Positions 34,641 through 47,081 of a DNA stretch of 64,000 bases are shown in pieces (positions within the stretch are counted from its first letter, which is position 1; each line of letters begins with the position of its first letter). The position numbers were made by a program, and so were the translations under genes. Source of the stretch: Grammothele lineata (Eukaryota > Basidiomycota > Agaricomycetes > Polyporales > Polyporaceae); NCBI GenBank assembly GCA_002150815.3, contig NDFF03000040.1, positions 62,001-126,000 on the forward strand, read 5' to 3'. The notes beneath the pieces are model-generated. The model had not been told where the DNA came from. It was given only the letters and a program-made list of their open reading frames with translations, and ran no database searches.

Positions 34641-35774
34641 TCAACCCAGCTCGGCCCACATGTCCTCTGCGTCGCGCTCCTGTGCTGCTTGCGCCGCACG
34701 GGGCATCTCGGACAGCGCGTTCGCGCGCTGCACGTTCGTCCGTGGGGGCTGCTGCTGTCCGTCCTCGGCATCGAACACGACGTCACTGCGGATGAGCGGC
34801 CGCCCGAGCTCGCTCGCAACGTCCTCTTCGTCTTCCATGTCGATGTCGAGCGCGTACCCGCGCCTACGCGCAGCGGAGAGGTCGATGGGTTTCGGGCGCG
34901 TGAAGATGGACTGCCCGGACCTGTCAGACGTTCCATCAGCCGCAACTCGATGCAGTGTGAGAAGACCACGTGTAGGTGGAGGGGAGGGGATAATGAGGAC
35001 GAGATGAGGTTTGAGGGTGACAGACGCGAGATGTGCTCGTTAGGGAGGGTGGAGATGCAGTGCGAGCCATAGCCCACAAGTCAAGAGGGTACGTACTGCC
35101 GCATAACGGAGGCAAGGCGACCGAATTGCAGAAAGTTACGAGCAACAAGGAGTAGAGTATCCAGTAATTCCTCCTCCTTGCTCGTGTTCCCGCATCCTGC
35201 GAAGAAGATGAAGAGGATAGTGATCACACAAAAGGCGGTCATGACGAGATCCATGATATTCCAGAGGGATTTCCAGAATTGCTAAGGGAAGATCAGGTTG
35301 GACAACAAATCACGTCGAGAGGAAGCAGACCACTCACCTTTCCAAAAGCCACAAACCGAATCCCGACCTCTAGAATCATTGCTGCATTGATGATGAATTC
35401 TAGAATGTAGAATGGCACCGTCGGGCAGTCGTTCATCATGCTGAGCACAACCGTGGTGATAGACAGCGCGGCCATGGCCAAGTAAAGCATGATATACGTC
35501 CCCGAGTGGACGAATCTGTTTGCGATGTTTTTCGCGATTTCATCCCGGGTCATCGAGTATATCGAGCGCGTGGGCCTGGGAGGACGCGTACGCTATTAGG
35601 TGTCTATGAGCTGACAAGACCACGGCGCGCTAGAGGGACATACGTTGTCGAGGCGCCATTGGTGAGGGCGTCGGCCTCGCCGGCCTCGAGGTCGCCGTAT
35701 CGTTGGTCGCCGGTGGAAGTACTAGTCATGAGCCCACGGACGAGGGACACGGCTCGAAAGCGTCGACTAGCCAT
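34641..35774 (-). CDS. Small ion-transport (voltage-sensor-like) four-helix membrane protein
   Basis: Four exons give about 277 residues. After a short cytosolic N-terminus, four membrane helices match S1-S4 of the ion-transport fold. S1 is SGTYIMLYLAMAALSITT. S2 is FYILEFIINAAMILEVGIRF, with a Glu before Arg. S3 is SLWNIMDLVMTAFCVITI, with the usual Asp. S4-like is LLDTLLLVARNFLQFGRLAS followed by VMR. No S5, pore loop or S6 follows. The protein instead ends in a basic then acidic, Gln-rich tail of about 90 residues. The helix order and the acidic residues in S2 and S3 argue for a voltage-sensor-type domain. The S4 arginines are spaced 7 and 6 apart rather than every third residue, so voltage sensing is doubtful. 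It could be a diverged Hv1-like channel or an accessory protein. It is divergent from CWC25. Confidence 0.82.
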
Positions 35775-35969
35775 GGTATTGGGCGCTTAATTGCACCACC
35801 GGAGCTTTGAATACCAACACTGCCAAACACTGCGGCGGCAGCGGGCAGCGTTGCGGCAGCGCCTCTCTTGACTCTGCTCCTGCTACGACGCTGATCTGCG
35901 CCAGTGTCCTTCTTCGTCTCCCTACCCCATCACCAGTCTACTCGTTCGCTCTTGTAACATCCAGTCAAG
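35775..35969. promoter_or_regulatory. Divergent promoter region, ion-transport gene / CWC25
   Basis: These 195 bp separate the two start codons. The CWC25 side is pyrimidine-rich before the ATG. No clear TATA box was seen. Confidence 0.45.
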
Positions 35970-37368
35970 ATGGGTGGCGGTGACCTCAACATGAAGAAGT
36001 CGTGGCATCCGCTCCTGATGAAAAATCAGGAGCGGGTGTGGCTTGAGGAGAAGAAGGCGGTACGTCGCTCGTTTCAAAAACACGATGTCTGCACACTGAC
36101 AGGTAACTCCATAGCTCGAAGAGAAGAAGAAGCTAGATCAGCTACGTAAGGAGAAAGAGGAAGAGCGCCAGCTGCAGGAGCTGCAGCGGATGCAGGAAGA
36201 GCAGACGGGAAAGAAGAGGCAGGAGAAGTTGGACTGGATGTATGCAACTCCCGCTACGGGCAGCAACCAGAATCCCAATGACTTGGAGGACTATCTACTA
36301 GGCAAGAAGCGAGTGGACAAGATCCTGACAGCAGACGAGAACGAAAAGGTACGCATGGGTCGACCTTCGGGGTGTAATATTGTGAATTTATAACATTATC
36401 GGCAGATTGGAGCTGCCCACAAGAACTTTATTGCTACCCAGTACGCCAACACAGTACGCGATACCGCTGCGAAGATTCGCGAGGACCCTCTCCTCGCCAT
36501 TAAGCAACAGGAGCAGGCCGCGTACCAAGCCCTCATGTCAAACCCTCTCCGCCTACGCGAGATGCAGGAGCGTAACGGTATTAAGCCGAAGAAGGAGAAG
36601 AAGGACAAAAAGGAGAAGAAGGAGAAGCGGAAGCACCGCAAGGACAAACACAGGGCCGACTCGCGGTCTCCATCTCCCTACTCGGACCGGGATAGACAAC
36701 GCTCAGACCGAAGGGATGACCATTACCGTCGTCGCTCGCCCAGCCCATACCTCCGCCGCTCTCGCTCCCCACCTCCTTATCGGTCACGGCACGACGACCA
36801 GGGTCGTGATGACTACGACTCGCGCCACCGTGGACGCAGTCGTTCTCGATCGCCAGATCAATACCGCGACCGCAGGCGCTCCCCGCATGAGAGCAACAGG
36901 GTCAAGACTTGGCCGCGCTCGGACGAGTCGGATGACAATATGCTCCATTCACGTCGAGACAGAGATCGCAGCCCTCGTCGCGGCGACTATGACGGCAGGA
37001 AGCGCAGGCGTAGCTCCAGCCGAAACCCGCGGTGTGCGGATCCCGGTCCTCCCAAGCGCACGCGGATCAGTCCGCCACCCCCGCCTACTGGAGCGTCGCA
37101 ACCAGCCGAAGGCGCGGACGACCGCGCCGCTCGTCTGGCGGCGATGAGCTCGAACGCCACGTCTTTGACGGTCGAGCGCCGCAAGCACCTGACAAAGTTG
37201 CTGGAGCGGGAGAAGGCCGAATTGGAGGCGGAGGAGAAGGAACGGGCGAAGTCAAAGGGCATGGGAGGCTTCCTGAGTCATGAGCAGAGGAAGGTGTTTG
37301 GCGGTTCTGGTGGACTCGAAGAACGCATTCGGCGAGGACGGGGACAAATGAGGGTCGAGGGCGACTGA
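35970..37368 (+). CDS. CWC25: Pre-mRNA splicing factor CWC25
   Basis: CWC25 joins the activated spliceosome and promotes the first catalytic step (branching). Three exons carry the very conserved N-terminus [20 protein letters not shown], with [10 protein letters not shown] and then [18 protein letters not shown] across the first intron. [11 protein letters not shown] and [14 protein letters not shown] follow, then [16 protein letters not shown] and NPLRLREMQ. The middle is a Lys/Arg/Ser-rich region with RS, RD and SPSPY repeats. The C-terminus is helical ([20 protein letters not shown]) and ends with [20 protein letters not shown], a typical CWC25-family end. Both introns are short (about 55 nt) and preserve frame. 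Confidence 0.95.
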
Positions 37369-38866
37369 GGGTTGTACAGTATGTATGATGCCGTTCTCTT
37401 GACGGTCCGCGTAGCCGAGGTGTAAGCTAACTGTTCTTGGGCGGATGTACTATTACCAGTTGGGATCGTCGTCTATACACACGCTGATCGTTCCCTCGCA
37501 ATCGCCGGATGCTGACTGGTGGCAATTGATAGACAACGGAGCCAAGAAGTGAAAGTAAGGTTTGGTCGCGCAAGACGGGTGACGTAGTGCAGATAAGTAG
37601 CCGCATGTCACACATGCGGTAGTGGAAGCCTGTGCAAGCTAGAGCAGATTTAAAGGCACGGCAGACCATTCCTGCTGGGGACGGTGTCGTAAACCTCAGA
37701 CTCTTCTCGCCCTTGTGCACATGTGGAAATGGGACGATTATGTCACCTTTATTGGTTAGCACATTACGGACCCCGACGCGGATTTGCGGGCGTGGGTCCG
37801 ACGTACCTGCTCAATGGGCGAGCCAGTTGCGCCACATGCTCCAGGGGCGGGAAGGTTAGTTCCCGGCCAGAAGCCGGCGGTGGACCGCCATAGAATCGAA
37901 ATGGAACCATCCTCCGTTCTTTGTCCTTCGGAGTTCTCAATTGCAGCACGGAATCGGGATTCATCGGGCCTCCTCTGGATGAGTCAGCAGGCCAGCGAGA
38001 TCGTGCCGAGATTGCCGCATCGCTGAATGCCAGCCGCCAGCGCGGGAGAAGGCGCCGAGGCCGTCCTGAAAACTTAGAACCCAACGGGACAACGCCACGG
38101 CTGCCGAGCACACACACGTTTGAACATCCACCTCGCTCAATCGTTGCGGTAGCCTCGAGGCTCGAGCGATGAGCATTCATGCGAGATGGGCGCAGCAACG
38201 GTTTCCGCGCGTTTGAGGATGCAATATACATATGTGCGGTTGCGACGGGGTTTCGGTCACATTCTAGTCACATCACGGAGACGCTCCGCGGCTCTACGAT
38301 CAATGGGCGTCGCGCGGATTTCAACTGCAGCTGTCGACGTGTCTCGCCTCCATCCCCCGGGTTTGTGGCAGCTTGCGGCGTCTTGCTCTGCGATCGACCG
38401 TCAACAGCCCCGCTTTCAACACGGGCTCCGGCGAGAGAACGCCTGAACGCTGTGGGATCGCCACCCGTGGTGTCATGGCTGGAGCACCCGCCCCACGCCG
38501 TAACCCAGGCCGATTCGCATCTGGAGGGCCATCCCGCGTCGGTTGGAAATAGGAGACGCGCTGCGAATACGATCACCGCCGCGTAGCGGTGGTGGGCGCA
38601 TGCAGGGGCTGTGTCAGGCTGCCAGAGGCCGTCAGTCCCAATTGCAAGTTCCGCCGGGGCGCTACCGGGCGCTCGAAAAAGACCGGCCTCGGGCCTCTGT
38701 CGGCCGACGGAGAGCGAGAATGACGGCGGAGTAGGGCTGATACTCGAACAAGCCGACAGCGAAGTAGGTTTGGGCGGGTATAACATGGCTCGCGCTGCGT
38801 CTGGCTCGCCCCACGCGTCTGTCAAGGCCCTCGCTGCCCTCCGTCATTTTCCTCGCAGGTCCACCC
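37369..38866. other. 1.5-kb intergenic region
   Basis: This is the CWC25 3' flank and the MFS transporter upstream region. A 185-residue minus-strand frame at 38268-38825 is Ala/Pro/Ser-rich with no domain and is not accepted as a gene. Confidence 0.45.
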
Positions 38867-40908
38867 ATGGCCGCGACTTCCCCCGTTCAGCTTCCTGTCC
38901 ACTCCCTTTCAAGCACCCTTTCCGTCGACGCCACCGATGCGTCCCTTTCGGCCGTAGACCTTTCCGCGGCCGACGAGCCGACCGCCAAGCCTGAAGGTAC
39001 GCTCTAACCCGTATAAATCATTGTTCCGCCCTAACGCTGTGCTCCTATAGGCAAACCATTAACCCCACAATCCAAGCCCTATAGTGTCTTTGCATCAAGC
39101 GAGAAATGGTTTATTGTAGCAGTAGCCAGCTTCGCCGCTATATTCAGGTGAGTTTGTTTGAGCCTCTCCACACACGTTCGACGATTAAGTTCGCTTGCGT
39201 GGACAGCCCTTTGACCGCCAACATTTACCTTCCCGCCATTCCAACCATCGCCGCAGCATTCAATGAGTCCGTAGAGAACATTAACCTGACCGTAACGGTC
39301 TACATGGTCGTCCAGGGTGTTTGTGAGCACATGCTCCCTATGCCTCGGTCGCTATCAGCCTCGGTTATTGACCCGTCCTGTCCACAGCACCCATGTTTTG
39401 GGGAACCCTGTCCGACCGTTGGGGACGGCGACCTATGTTCGTCGGCTGTATGCTCGTCCTTTGTCTCGCATGCGTAGGGCTCGCCCTCGTGCCCACCGAC
39501 GCATACTGGTTGCTCATGCTTCTTCGATGTCTCCAAGCCGCTGGCTCGGCAAGCACCATCGCCCTCGGTACGCGTCCCCACGGTTCACGACTGTTGTTAG
39601 CCGCTTACGTGGATGTCGTCTAGGCGCCGGTGTTATAGCAGACATCGCTGCGCCCGCCGAGCGTGGCAGCTACTTCGGAATGTGGAACATCGGCCCGATG
39701 GTCGGTCCTTGTTTGGGCCCCGTATTGGGCGGTGTCCTCGCCGACAAGCTCGGCTGGAGGGCGATCTTCTGGTTCCTCGTCATCGCCGCAGGGGTGTGCG
39801 CTCTTCTGATGATCCTGTAAGTCTCATCACGTGTTCGATGGACGACTCCCACTAACCACCACCGCGTCAGCCTCATTCCGGAGACCCTCCGTGCCATGGT
39901 CGGTGATGGCAGCATCCCGCCACCGAGGGGTTACAAGCCCATTATCCCCGTCATCGGCCGCAAGTCCCCTAAGCAGCCGGACTACTCCACGCGTCCCCCG
40001 CCGCGCCAGTTCGCGAACCCGCTTTTGCTTTTCCTCTACCCCGACCTTACCCTCCTACTCTTCTTCACTGCTCTCATCTACTCGGAGTTCTACGCCGTCA
40101 CGACGACGATCTCGTCGCTGTTCAAGGACAACTACCCCTTCCTCTCCGAGACCGCGACCGGTCTCACTTTCCTCGCTGTCGGCGGTGGTATGCTCATCGG
40201 CGGCATCGTCCACGGCAAAGTGCTCGACTACGAGTACCGCCGCGTCAAGCGTCAGGTCCAAGCGCGGGCGGCCAAGGACCCGGAGAGCAACATGGACACG
40301 GAGGACGTCTCCAAGAGCGACGACTTCCCGATCGAGCTTGCGCGCCTGCGCCTGACCCCGTACCTGTTCGCCATCTTTGCCGCCGCGTGCATCGGATACG
40401 GGTGGTCGCTGAAGGCGAAGACGTCGATCGCGGTGCCGCTCGTGCTCCAGATCATCAGTGAGTGCTCGCGCTGCCTGCGGGGTCCGATGGATCTCAGAAG
40501 CTGGACGGTGCTAACCACGGTTCCCACCGCAGTCGGCTGGACGTGCGTGTCCATCATGAACTCCGCGCAGACGCTCATCGTGGACCTCGCGCCCCAGCAC
40601 GGGTCTTCGATCACGGCATGTGTACGTCCCTTCTCCCGCGCGTCTGCCCGCCGCCGCCGCCACTGCCGCTGACGTACCGACGTTCTGTGCAGAACAATCT
40701 GGTGCGGTGCTCGTTCGGGGCGCTGTTCGTGTCCGTCATCGACCTCATCATCGACGCGATGGGCCCCGGCTGGACGTACGTCCTCCTCTCCGGCCTCTGC
40801 ACCCTCTTCTTCCCCATCACCTTCGTCCTCCTCCGCTTCGGGCCCCAGTGGCGTGCAAAGCGCCGCGCAAAGGAGCTCGCCGCAGAGGCCGCCGCGGCGA
40901 AGGCCTAG
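38867..40908 (+). CDS. MFS drug:H+ antiporter-1 (DHA1) type transporter
   Basis: This plasma-membrane major facilitator is probably an exporter of small organic compounds, polyamines or drugs. After a disordered cytosolic N-terminus, WFIVAVASFAAIFSPLTANI opens helix 1. YLPAIPTIAAAFNES and INLTVTVYMVVQ follow, then motif A across an intron (MFWGTLSDRWGRRPMF). GLRCLQAAGSAS-type helix 4 sequence appears as LLRCLQAAGSASTIALG, and motif C-like sequence as GPMVGPCLGPVLGGVLAD in helix 5. A central loop carries PPPRGYKPIIPVIGRK. Helices 7-12 are visible, with a hydrophilic loop (DMDTED-type acidic stretch near 40290). The end is Ala-rich. QDR/TPO-like DHA1 members share these motifs. Substrate cannot be told. 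Introns sit at about 39150, 39316, 39569, 39818, 40460 and 40622. Confidence 0.9.
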
Positions 40909-41454
40909 ACGTCTCTCCCACTCCTTCGGACATACGTGGGTATTTATCCGTCGCCGCCGCCTTTTTTCCCCTTCCGCTTTCTACTTATTCACATATTTCC
41001 TCTCCTCCCCTGTGAATCCTCGTCGTTCCTCTCAGTCTACTCTCCCAGCACATGTCGCTGCTACTGTCTTCCCCTCACCCTACTTCGTGCATACTGTCAC
41101 GCTACCCTCGTTATTATCCCTGTACCATCACCGCCATAGTCTCATAGTGTATATCGCCGCCCTAGGCTGGATGTGCCATCCAGTAATGTATATTTGTCAC
41201 CCGTGTGGGTGCCGATGGTTGACGTTAACAGGTGGTTGTGCATGGAAATGAGTGCATAGATCAAGAGACGGGCTGAGATAAAGGATACATCTTCTGCAGA
41301 AACACTACATAACTACGCGGCCTGAGTCCACGAGAGCTGGGTACATAAATTTGGGCGCTACTACCAAACCTGGCGTTCTATTTGCTATCCAATAGCCAAA
41401 CCGCGTATGCAAAGTCCTACAGGTACGTCAACAGCCAACATACCTAGATACCAT
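40909..41454. other. Convergent 3' flanks of the MFS and Zn2Cys6 genes
   Basis: Pyrimidine-rich sequence follows the MFS stop and is consistent with a 3' UTR. No gene was seen. Confidence 0.5.
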
Positions 41455-44400
41455 TCAGGATTGCCCATTAGGTCTGCGGTGGTCATGTTGCGAGTAACGA
41501 GAGAACTCGAAAGGGTAGTTCATTCCCGGGGCATATTGTTGGCTCATTTCCGTTCCGTACGGGAACGAATCCTGAGCCGAGGATGTCGACGCGTGCTGCT
41601 GTGTCGGTGCATATCCGGACAGCGTGTTGTATGACATGGGGGCAGAGACAGGCGGGATGTCCATCGGAGCCGAGATCCCGATGCTACCCAGGCTCTCTGT
41701 CGTCATGAGCTGGCTTGGCCACCACTGATAGCCCGGGTAGAACGACGTGGACGCCTCCGCGCTGGGCACCGCACCGCTGAGGGACTGTGCGAGCAATCTA
41801 GCATTGTGCGCGTGGTCCCAACCACTCCCAGAACCGGACGCAGGCCCGCGAAGGCTGTCCGTAAGCCCGAACATGTCACGGGGAAGAAGATCTGCAGCTT
41901 TGCCCCCTCCTAGGGCTTCTTCCGCAGTTCGCTTCCTCCTGCCGGAGTCGTTCATATCCATGGTGTAGGTCGACTCATCCAGTCGAACTTTGGTCCCCTC
42001 AAGAAGATGGCGCAGGCGGGCCGCTGTTGGCCAGAGTCTCTGTTGGCAGTTAGCAAGTGGCAGCTTGGGACCACCGAAAGAACTGACTTCTATTCTCTTG
42101 CACGCCGAAATGCATCTCGTCAAGCCAAGGGCAGCCTGAGGATCCCACGGACGTCGGGAAACTATCCGAATCTTGAATCAGAACAACCGCGAGTAGTGAG
42201 AACGTATCTCACGTACGAGTTATCACGTGCATGATGCTGTACAACGTATGTGAGCGCGGGACACATTAGGGACGAGGAAGACGTACCCAGCAGCCTGGAG
42301 GAAAATACATAAGAAGGGCGGGGCTCTCTCCATACCAAACCTCTCGTTGTAGATTTCGGCTGAAGTAAACGTAGATTAGGTGTAATTGGGATAACACGGA
42401 CGCGAGAGGAGCTCACTCATAGAGCAAATATGCACCGCTGCAGCCGCGCAGGCGTCGAACGCTTTGAGCGATAGAGGATCGGCATGAAGGTTCGGCTGAA
42501 GGTGGGGTGAATTTCTAACGAAACTATCAGCATGTTGTGGAGTGCGTTGGATGTAATCGTCTTACTCCTCGTATGGAGGCAAACTGACACAAAAATGTAA
42601 ACCAGCACTAGATTTCGCGTCAAGGACCAGAGACTTACAATGCGCGGTGGAGTAGTAAAACGGCAGCCTGATACTCGATGTGAAGCACTAGTACATGAGG
42701 CAACACATGGTTGCGCTTGTCGTTCGGAGAATAGCGTAATTGCTCTGGGAGCTCGATCTGCCATCTGTTGAGACGGTTCTCAAGTTCTTCGAACAGAACA
42801 CGACGTGGCTGGTTCGAAGAAGGTTGCACCGGGTAGATCTTGTCCATAATGTCGGTAATGATGATAGCTGCAACGTTATCAGTGACTGGTGGACTACCCA
42901 TGTCCCATGTACGTACAAAGATGGCATGCTTGCTTGAAGGACGTCATCATGAAGGAAGTTTGTGGCGTGTACTCCCTAATGACTCCAGGAGGATATGGCT
43001 GCCATGACTCCGTCTCATCGGCCTGCGAAGGATGCTCTATGAGAATGTTCGCGTTACCATAATCGCAACCACCAACCTCATCAGCTTCCGGCAACGGGAT
43101 AGAATAGTCGTTGGCCCGGAATGTGATGGGTCTACCGAGCCAAACAGCCGAGAGCCTGTTGGAGGTGTTGGAGGTATACGATACGTATTGCGACCAATGA
43201 GTGCTCACTTGTCCGATATGCAGCAACACCACCAGATATGCTTCCGAATCTGCTTCTCGATGGTGTTGAAGATGGGTTCCTTGCCATCTACCGTCCAGTT
43301 CTCCGCGTTTCGATTCATACCCAGATCAACGGCCTTGAGACAGTAACCGTCACGTGGGAGGTAGTCGACACGTTAAAATTCCACGTACCATGCGCATAGC
43401 CATGCCTGGATGCATTCCATCAGCGGAGACGAAGAAGAACAATTTATCCAAACTCACCACTATACAACCAGCCTTTATCCATAGCACCTTTAAAAATCCA
43501 TCAACCGAGTAGATCAGATAGAAGGAGTCATAGTACTCACCCATGCCAAATTCACGGATAGCAAGAAGTAGGAGAGCTTGACAGGTGGACGGACGGCTAC
43601 TTTGATACTTGCGGTCTACGGCGAGGTTCCAGCGTCTGTTCATACAGTGATGCAACGGTACATACCTAGTAGCTTGTGCGCATCTATTGCGTACTGCTGG
43701 CCAGCCTTCGAGAAGGTGCTGCCTTCATGGATAGGATGATCCTCTGGCCTATTGGAATACCGCGCCGCAATCGCGAACATAGAGAGAAGTAGGATCTTGC
43801 AAGGCCTTTGCATTGGATGCCGGTTGAGAGGCGTTGTCGTGGCCGATGGTGGTGGTGCCGCATGAGTCCTAATAGCGGTTAGCCATCATGTCATGATTTT
43901 GGTCTTCTTAAACCTACATGCTAAACAATCCCACTGTTAGTACTTAACACAGAAGTCATGAGGCTCAAAAGAAATGACGTACAGAGCGTTGTAATGGTAA
44001 AGGAAGTCCTGCTTGTGGATCACAGGGAAGAAGGGATGCACATACGCAAAATATAACTGGAGGAGGAAGTTCTGTGTTTCGGGAGAGGGCATTTGTACCT
44101 CAACATCCTCTTCTTCACTAATCAGATCATAGGGTGCGGTTTCTGGGTCTACATTTGCCGTGAATTGCCTGGCGTCATGCTAATGTTAGTCGTAACATTT
44201 AATACTGTCGCGTCCGGACGAACCATATCCGATTCTCTTGCTGGTGATCGCCCTTTCCGTGACTTTGAGCAAGCAATGGCAAACCGGAAGCAGGCCCATG
44301 GTAGCGGAACTGGGAGGAACGACGTCTGTGAGGTGACGGGGTGTTAACCTTCGATAGATCCGATATACCTCTTTATTCTGATCCACTGACAAATGCCCAA

Positions 44401-45538
44401 ATGCCTCCGCGGTCTCATCAACACCAGGTTCATCTGTGCCCGAGCCTAAGAGATGGAAGGTCATTTCGAACTTTCATCAGCTCAATTCACAAAACGGCAG
44501 GCAGGCAGGACCCACGTGTAGAGTCGGACATCGTGTAGAGATTGTCCCAATTTTGATGCGGATGAACCTGAAGAGGCCAATCTAACCTCCTCCGAGTCCT
44601 TGCATGCTCCGAACCGCCTGCTGAAGACGACGATCTCGACGGCGGACTCAAAGGTGATGTTGTATACGCCCACTGGGTCCCATGAGCGAGTCGACGAGCC
44701 AATTGGTCTTGCCAATCCCTCGTCGGAGTGGCAGAGGTAGTGGGATCTATCGAAGACATGAGACGACGTAGTGGCCTGAAGCGTATCTAGCCTACCTTGC
44801 GACACGATCTCTCTTGAGATTCGAGACTGCCTACGTGACCGTCTGTCGTCGCGAACGGGAGTGTGTTCGGGCACCTCGATCAAGGATGAATAGAAGGCCT
44901 CGGTAGACGGCTCTGGGCGTTGACCGTGTCGGTTTCTGGAGCCCTGAACAACATCCGGTAAACATACTGATGCGAATGATGGAGTACCGGACGTACGTAT
45001 GGCCCAGTTTGCACACGATCTAAGATCGCGTTCGCGAAGGGATCAGTTCGAAGATCGTTGATGACATCTTGAGTGCGAGGAGACTCCATGATGGTGGCGA
45101 GGATGCATTCTACCTGATGCCATCGCTGCTCGATGGAATGAATGTAACCTTTGGGAGGGCCGCGCTTGAAGCTGGGGCCTAGAAGGTACGCAGTAAGGGG
45201 GTGTACAGATGCTCGAGTGTTAATGAGCCTGACCTTGGAAGGTGCATGCTGGAGCCGGAATCTCAGTAAGCCGCTGATGGAGAAAGTTGGGGTAGAGACT
45301 CACGTGTATTGGCGATCTCACAGTTTTTGCACTTTTCACCCGTGCCGACCTCGCACTTGCTCTTTATCTTCCTGCACCTGTCGCACGCTGGGGGCCTGCA
45401 TTCAGTATAAATTACGTAGGGTCGGAACTGGAGCTAACCGCGCGTGCCTCTCTTAACTCCGGCCTGTCTGTCGGCCGCACCGGGGTCGTCGTCCTCGGAG
45501 AGGGAGAGATTAGGGTGTTGTTCGAAACTTGACGCCAT
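41455..45538 (-). CDS. Zn2Cys6 fungal transcription factor
   Basis: This nuclear DNA-binding regulator belongs to the GAL4 type. The ATG at 45538 opens MASSFEQHPNLSLSEDDD. Across the first intron the zinc cluster appears as ACDRCRKIKSKCEVG, GEKCKNC and then, in the next exon, a further cysteine, fitting the CX2CX6C..CX2C layout of a binuclear cluster. KRGPPKGYIHSIEQRWHQ follows, a common linker in this class, then a helical region (CILATIMESPRTQDVINDLR). A fungal-specific transcription-factor middle homology region is spread over many short exons (for example STCQALLLLAIREFGMG near 43.6 kb, and RLNRWQIELPEQLRY and LHIEYQAAVLLLHRAL near 42.7 kb). The C-terminus (42.1-41.46 kb) is Ser/Pro/Tyr-rich. 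There are more than ten introns; exact joins in the middle were not all resolved. The target pathway is unknown. Confidence 0.88.
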
Positions 45539-45856
45539 CTTAGGGGCTGAGACGGGATGGGAGACGAGTTCGGGGATAGAGAAGACGATGAGCGTAGGGA
45601 CAGAGATGCGCCGGGGAAGGCTCCCATGGCCGCACGCTTTGCTGCTGCGAGGTCCGAGACGACTGACATCACCGTCCGACCAGAACGAGCTGCGAGTGCG
45701 TTTCCCCTACGTCAGTGCGGTGGCGCGCACCGGTCACGTGGCCGCGCCTCTCCGCCCGCGTACGCGTCAAGCGCCCGGGACGCGCCACTCGTCCCGCGAA
45801 CGCTGTCCAACCGAGTCCATCGGATCCGCTCCGTGCGCCATGCCAGGAACGTCTCG
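45539..45856. promoter_or_regulatory. Divergent promoter region, Zn2Cys6 factor / REV7
   Basis: These 318 bp are GC-rich and have no obvious TATA box. They contain CACGTG at about 45736-45741, a possible bHLH site. Confidence 0.4.
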
Positions 45857-46970
45857 ATGGCGAGCCAGCTCCCTCTGACGTTCAACCGTGCGTGAATTGG
45901 CCCTCGCAGCCCCGCCTCCGCCTCACTCACCCCTTCCCTTCCCAGAGGCTGTCCGTGGGGTCGCCGAATTCAGTCCGTCCCTCTCTTCAGCCCGTCCGCC
46001 CCTCCGTCTGAAGTATAGCGCCGCTTTCTAGTCGAGGTCGCGATCCACACCATCCTCTATGTCCGCCAGGTGTACCCTGCAGACATATTCGTCCGTCGCA
46101 GGAAGTTCGATACCCCCGTCTATCAATCCAGGCATCCCGGGTTGAACGAGTACATTGCTGGCGCCGTACAGGCCATTACCGAAGAACTCACCTTGGTACG
46201 TTCCCATCTTGAGACCATCTGCTATCGAACTCATATGGCAGTAGGGCCATGTCGACAAAGTCGTGGTAGTCATCAAGGACTCGGACGAGAAGCCTCTCGA
46301 GCGCTTCATCTTCGTGGTCCGGAACTCTCTTGATATCGAGGGTTTCAACAGAGACAGGAGGTCAGCGATCGCGTCGTTATATGTCATGTACTCACAATGT
46401 CATACGTGCACAGCGTGGAAGGCGCCATCACCGTTGGTGCCCTGGGCCAGTTTTTCCGTTCGTTCCTCCTCAAGCTGAACATGATCGAGGCGCAACTTGG
46501 TCAGCTAGGTCCTCTGGGGGTTGAGGGTGGTAAGGAAACAGAAGAGTATGATGCTCTGATGAATGTCACTGACATCTTCCAAGATTTATCGTTTGCCGTG
46601 TTGCTTGAGCTACAAGAAGAAATGGCGCCGGTAGTAAGCGAAGGGCAGGTACGTTCCCAGTCCCCCACCTCGCCATCCCACCTTTGCTCCAGCTGCTCAC
46701 CAACCTGGTCTCTGTTGTTAGAACCCGCCTCCCTGGATCCCCGCGATCCATGCTCATACAACATCCGGAGTCTCAGACGAGTCTGAACTGCACATGATCC
46801 GTGCCGTCGATACAGGAATCATTAATGTAAGTCGTAGTAGGGAACTTGAATGCAACTACTGCAGCTATTCCAGGTATCAATGGCTGTGCAGGAATCTGAA
46901 CACAAAATTCACCTTAACGAGGAAGCTCAACCCAAGCAAGAGCCGAAAGGCAAGGAAAAGGCAGCGTAGT
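45857..46970 (+). CDS. REV7: REV7 / MAD2L2, HORMA subunit of DNA polymerase zeta
   Basis: REV7 is the HORMA-domain partner of REV3 in translesion synthesis. Exon 1 (45857-45887) gives MASQLPLTFN. A 27-nt microexon (45946-45972) adds AVRGVAEF, and exon 3 from 46032 continues EVAIHTILYVRQVYPADIF. This rebuilds the first HORMA helix. Downstream are FVRRRKFDTPVYQSRHP, YIAGAVQAITEEL, VVVVIKDSDEKPLERFIFVV and ITVGALGQFFRSFLLKL. Then come an acidic insert, NPPPWIPA (the usual position before the safety-belt region) and LHMIRAVDTGIIN. The last intron probably ends before LFQVSMAVQES, and a Lys/Glu-rich tail ends at 46970. The motif order and the NPPPWIPA-type segment favour REV7 over the checkpoint paralogue MAD2. 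Confidence 0.92.
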
Positions 46971-47081
46971 CACGGGGCGATGAGTAGTATGCAACGCGCT
47001 AGAATTATTATCAGATCGGTGTACGCCGATAACCAATGCGACTAATGGTACAACGGGCTGCGGCCCAGAAAGTCCGTGCAA

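Noticed and set aside
38268..38825. 185-residue minus-strand frame
   Set aside because: It lies in the GC-rich MFS upstream region, with no domain, no splice support and biased composition.
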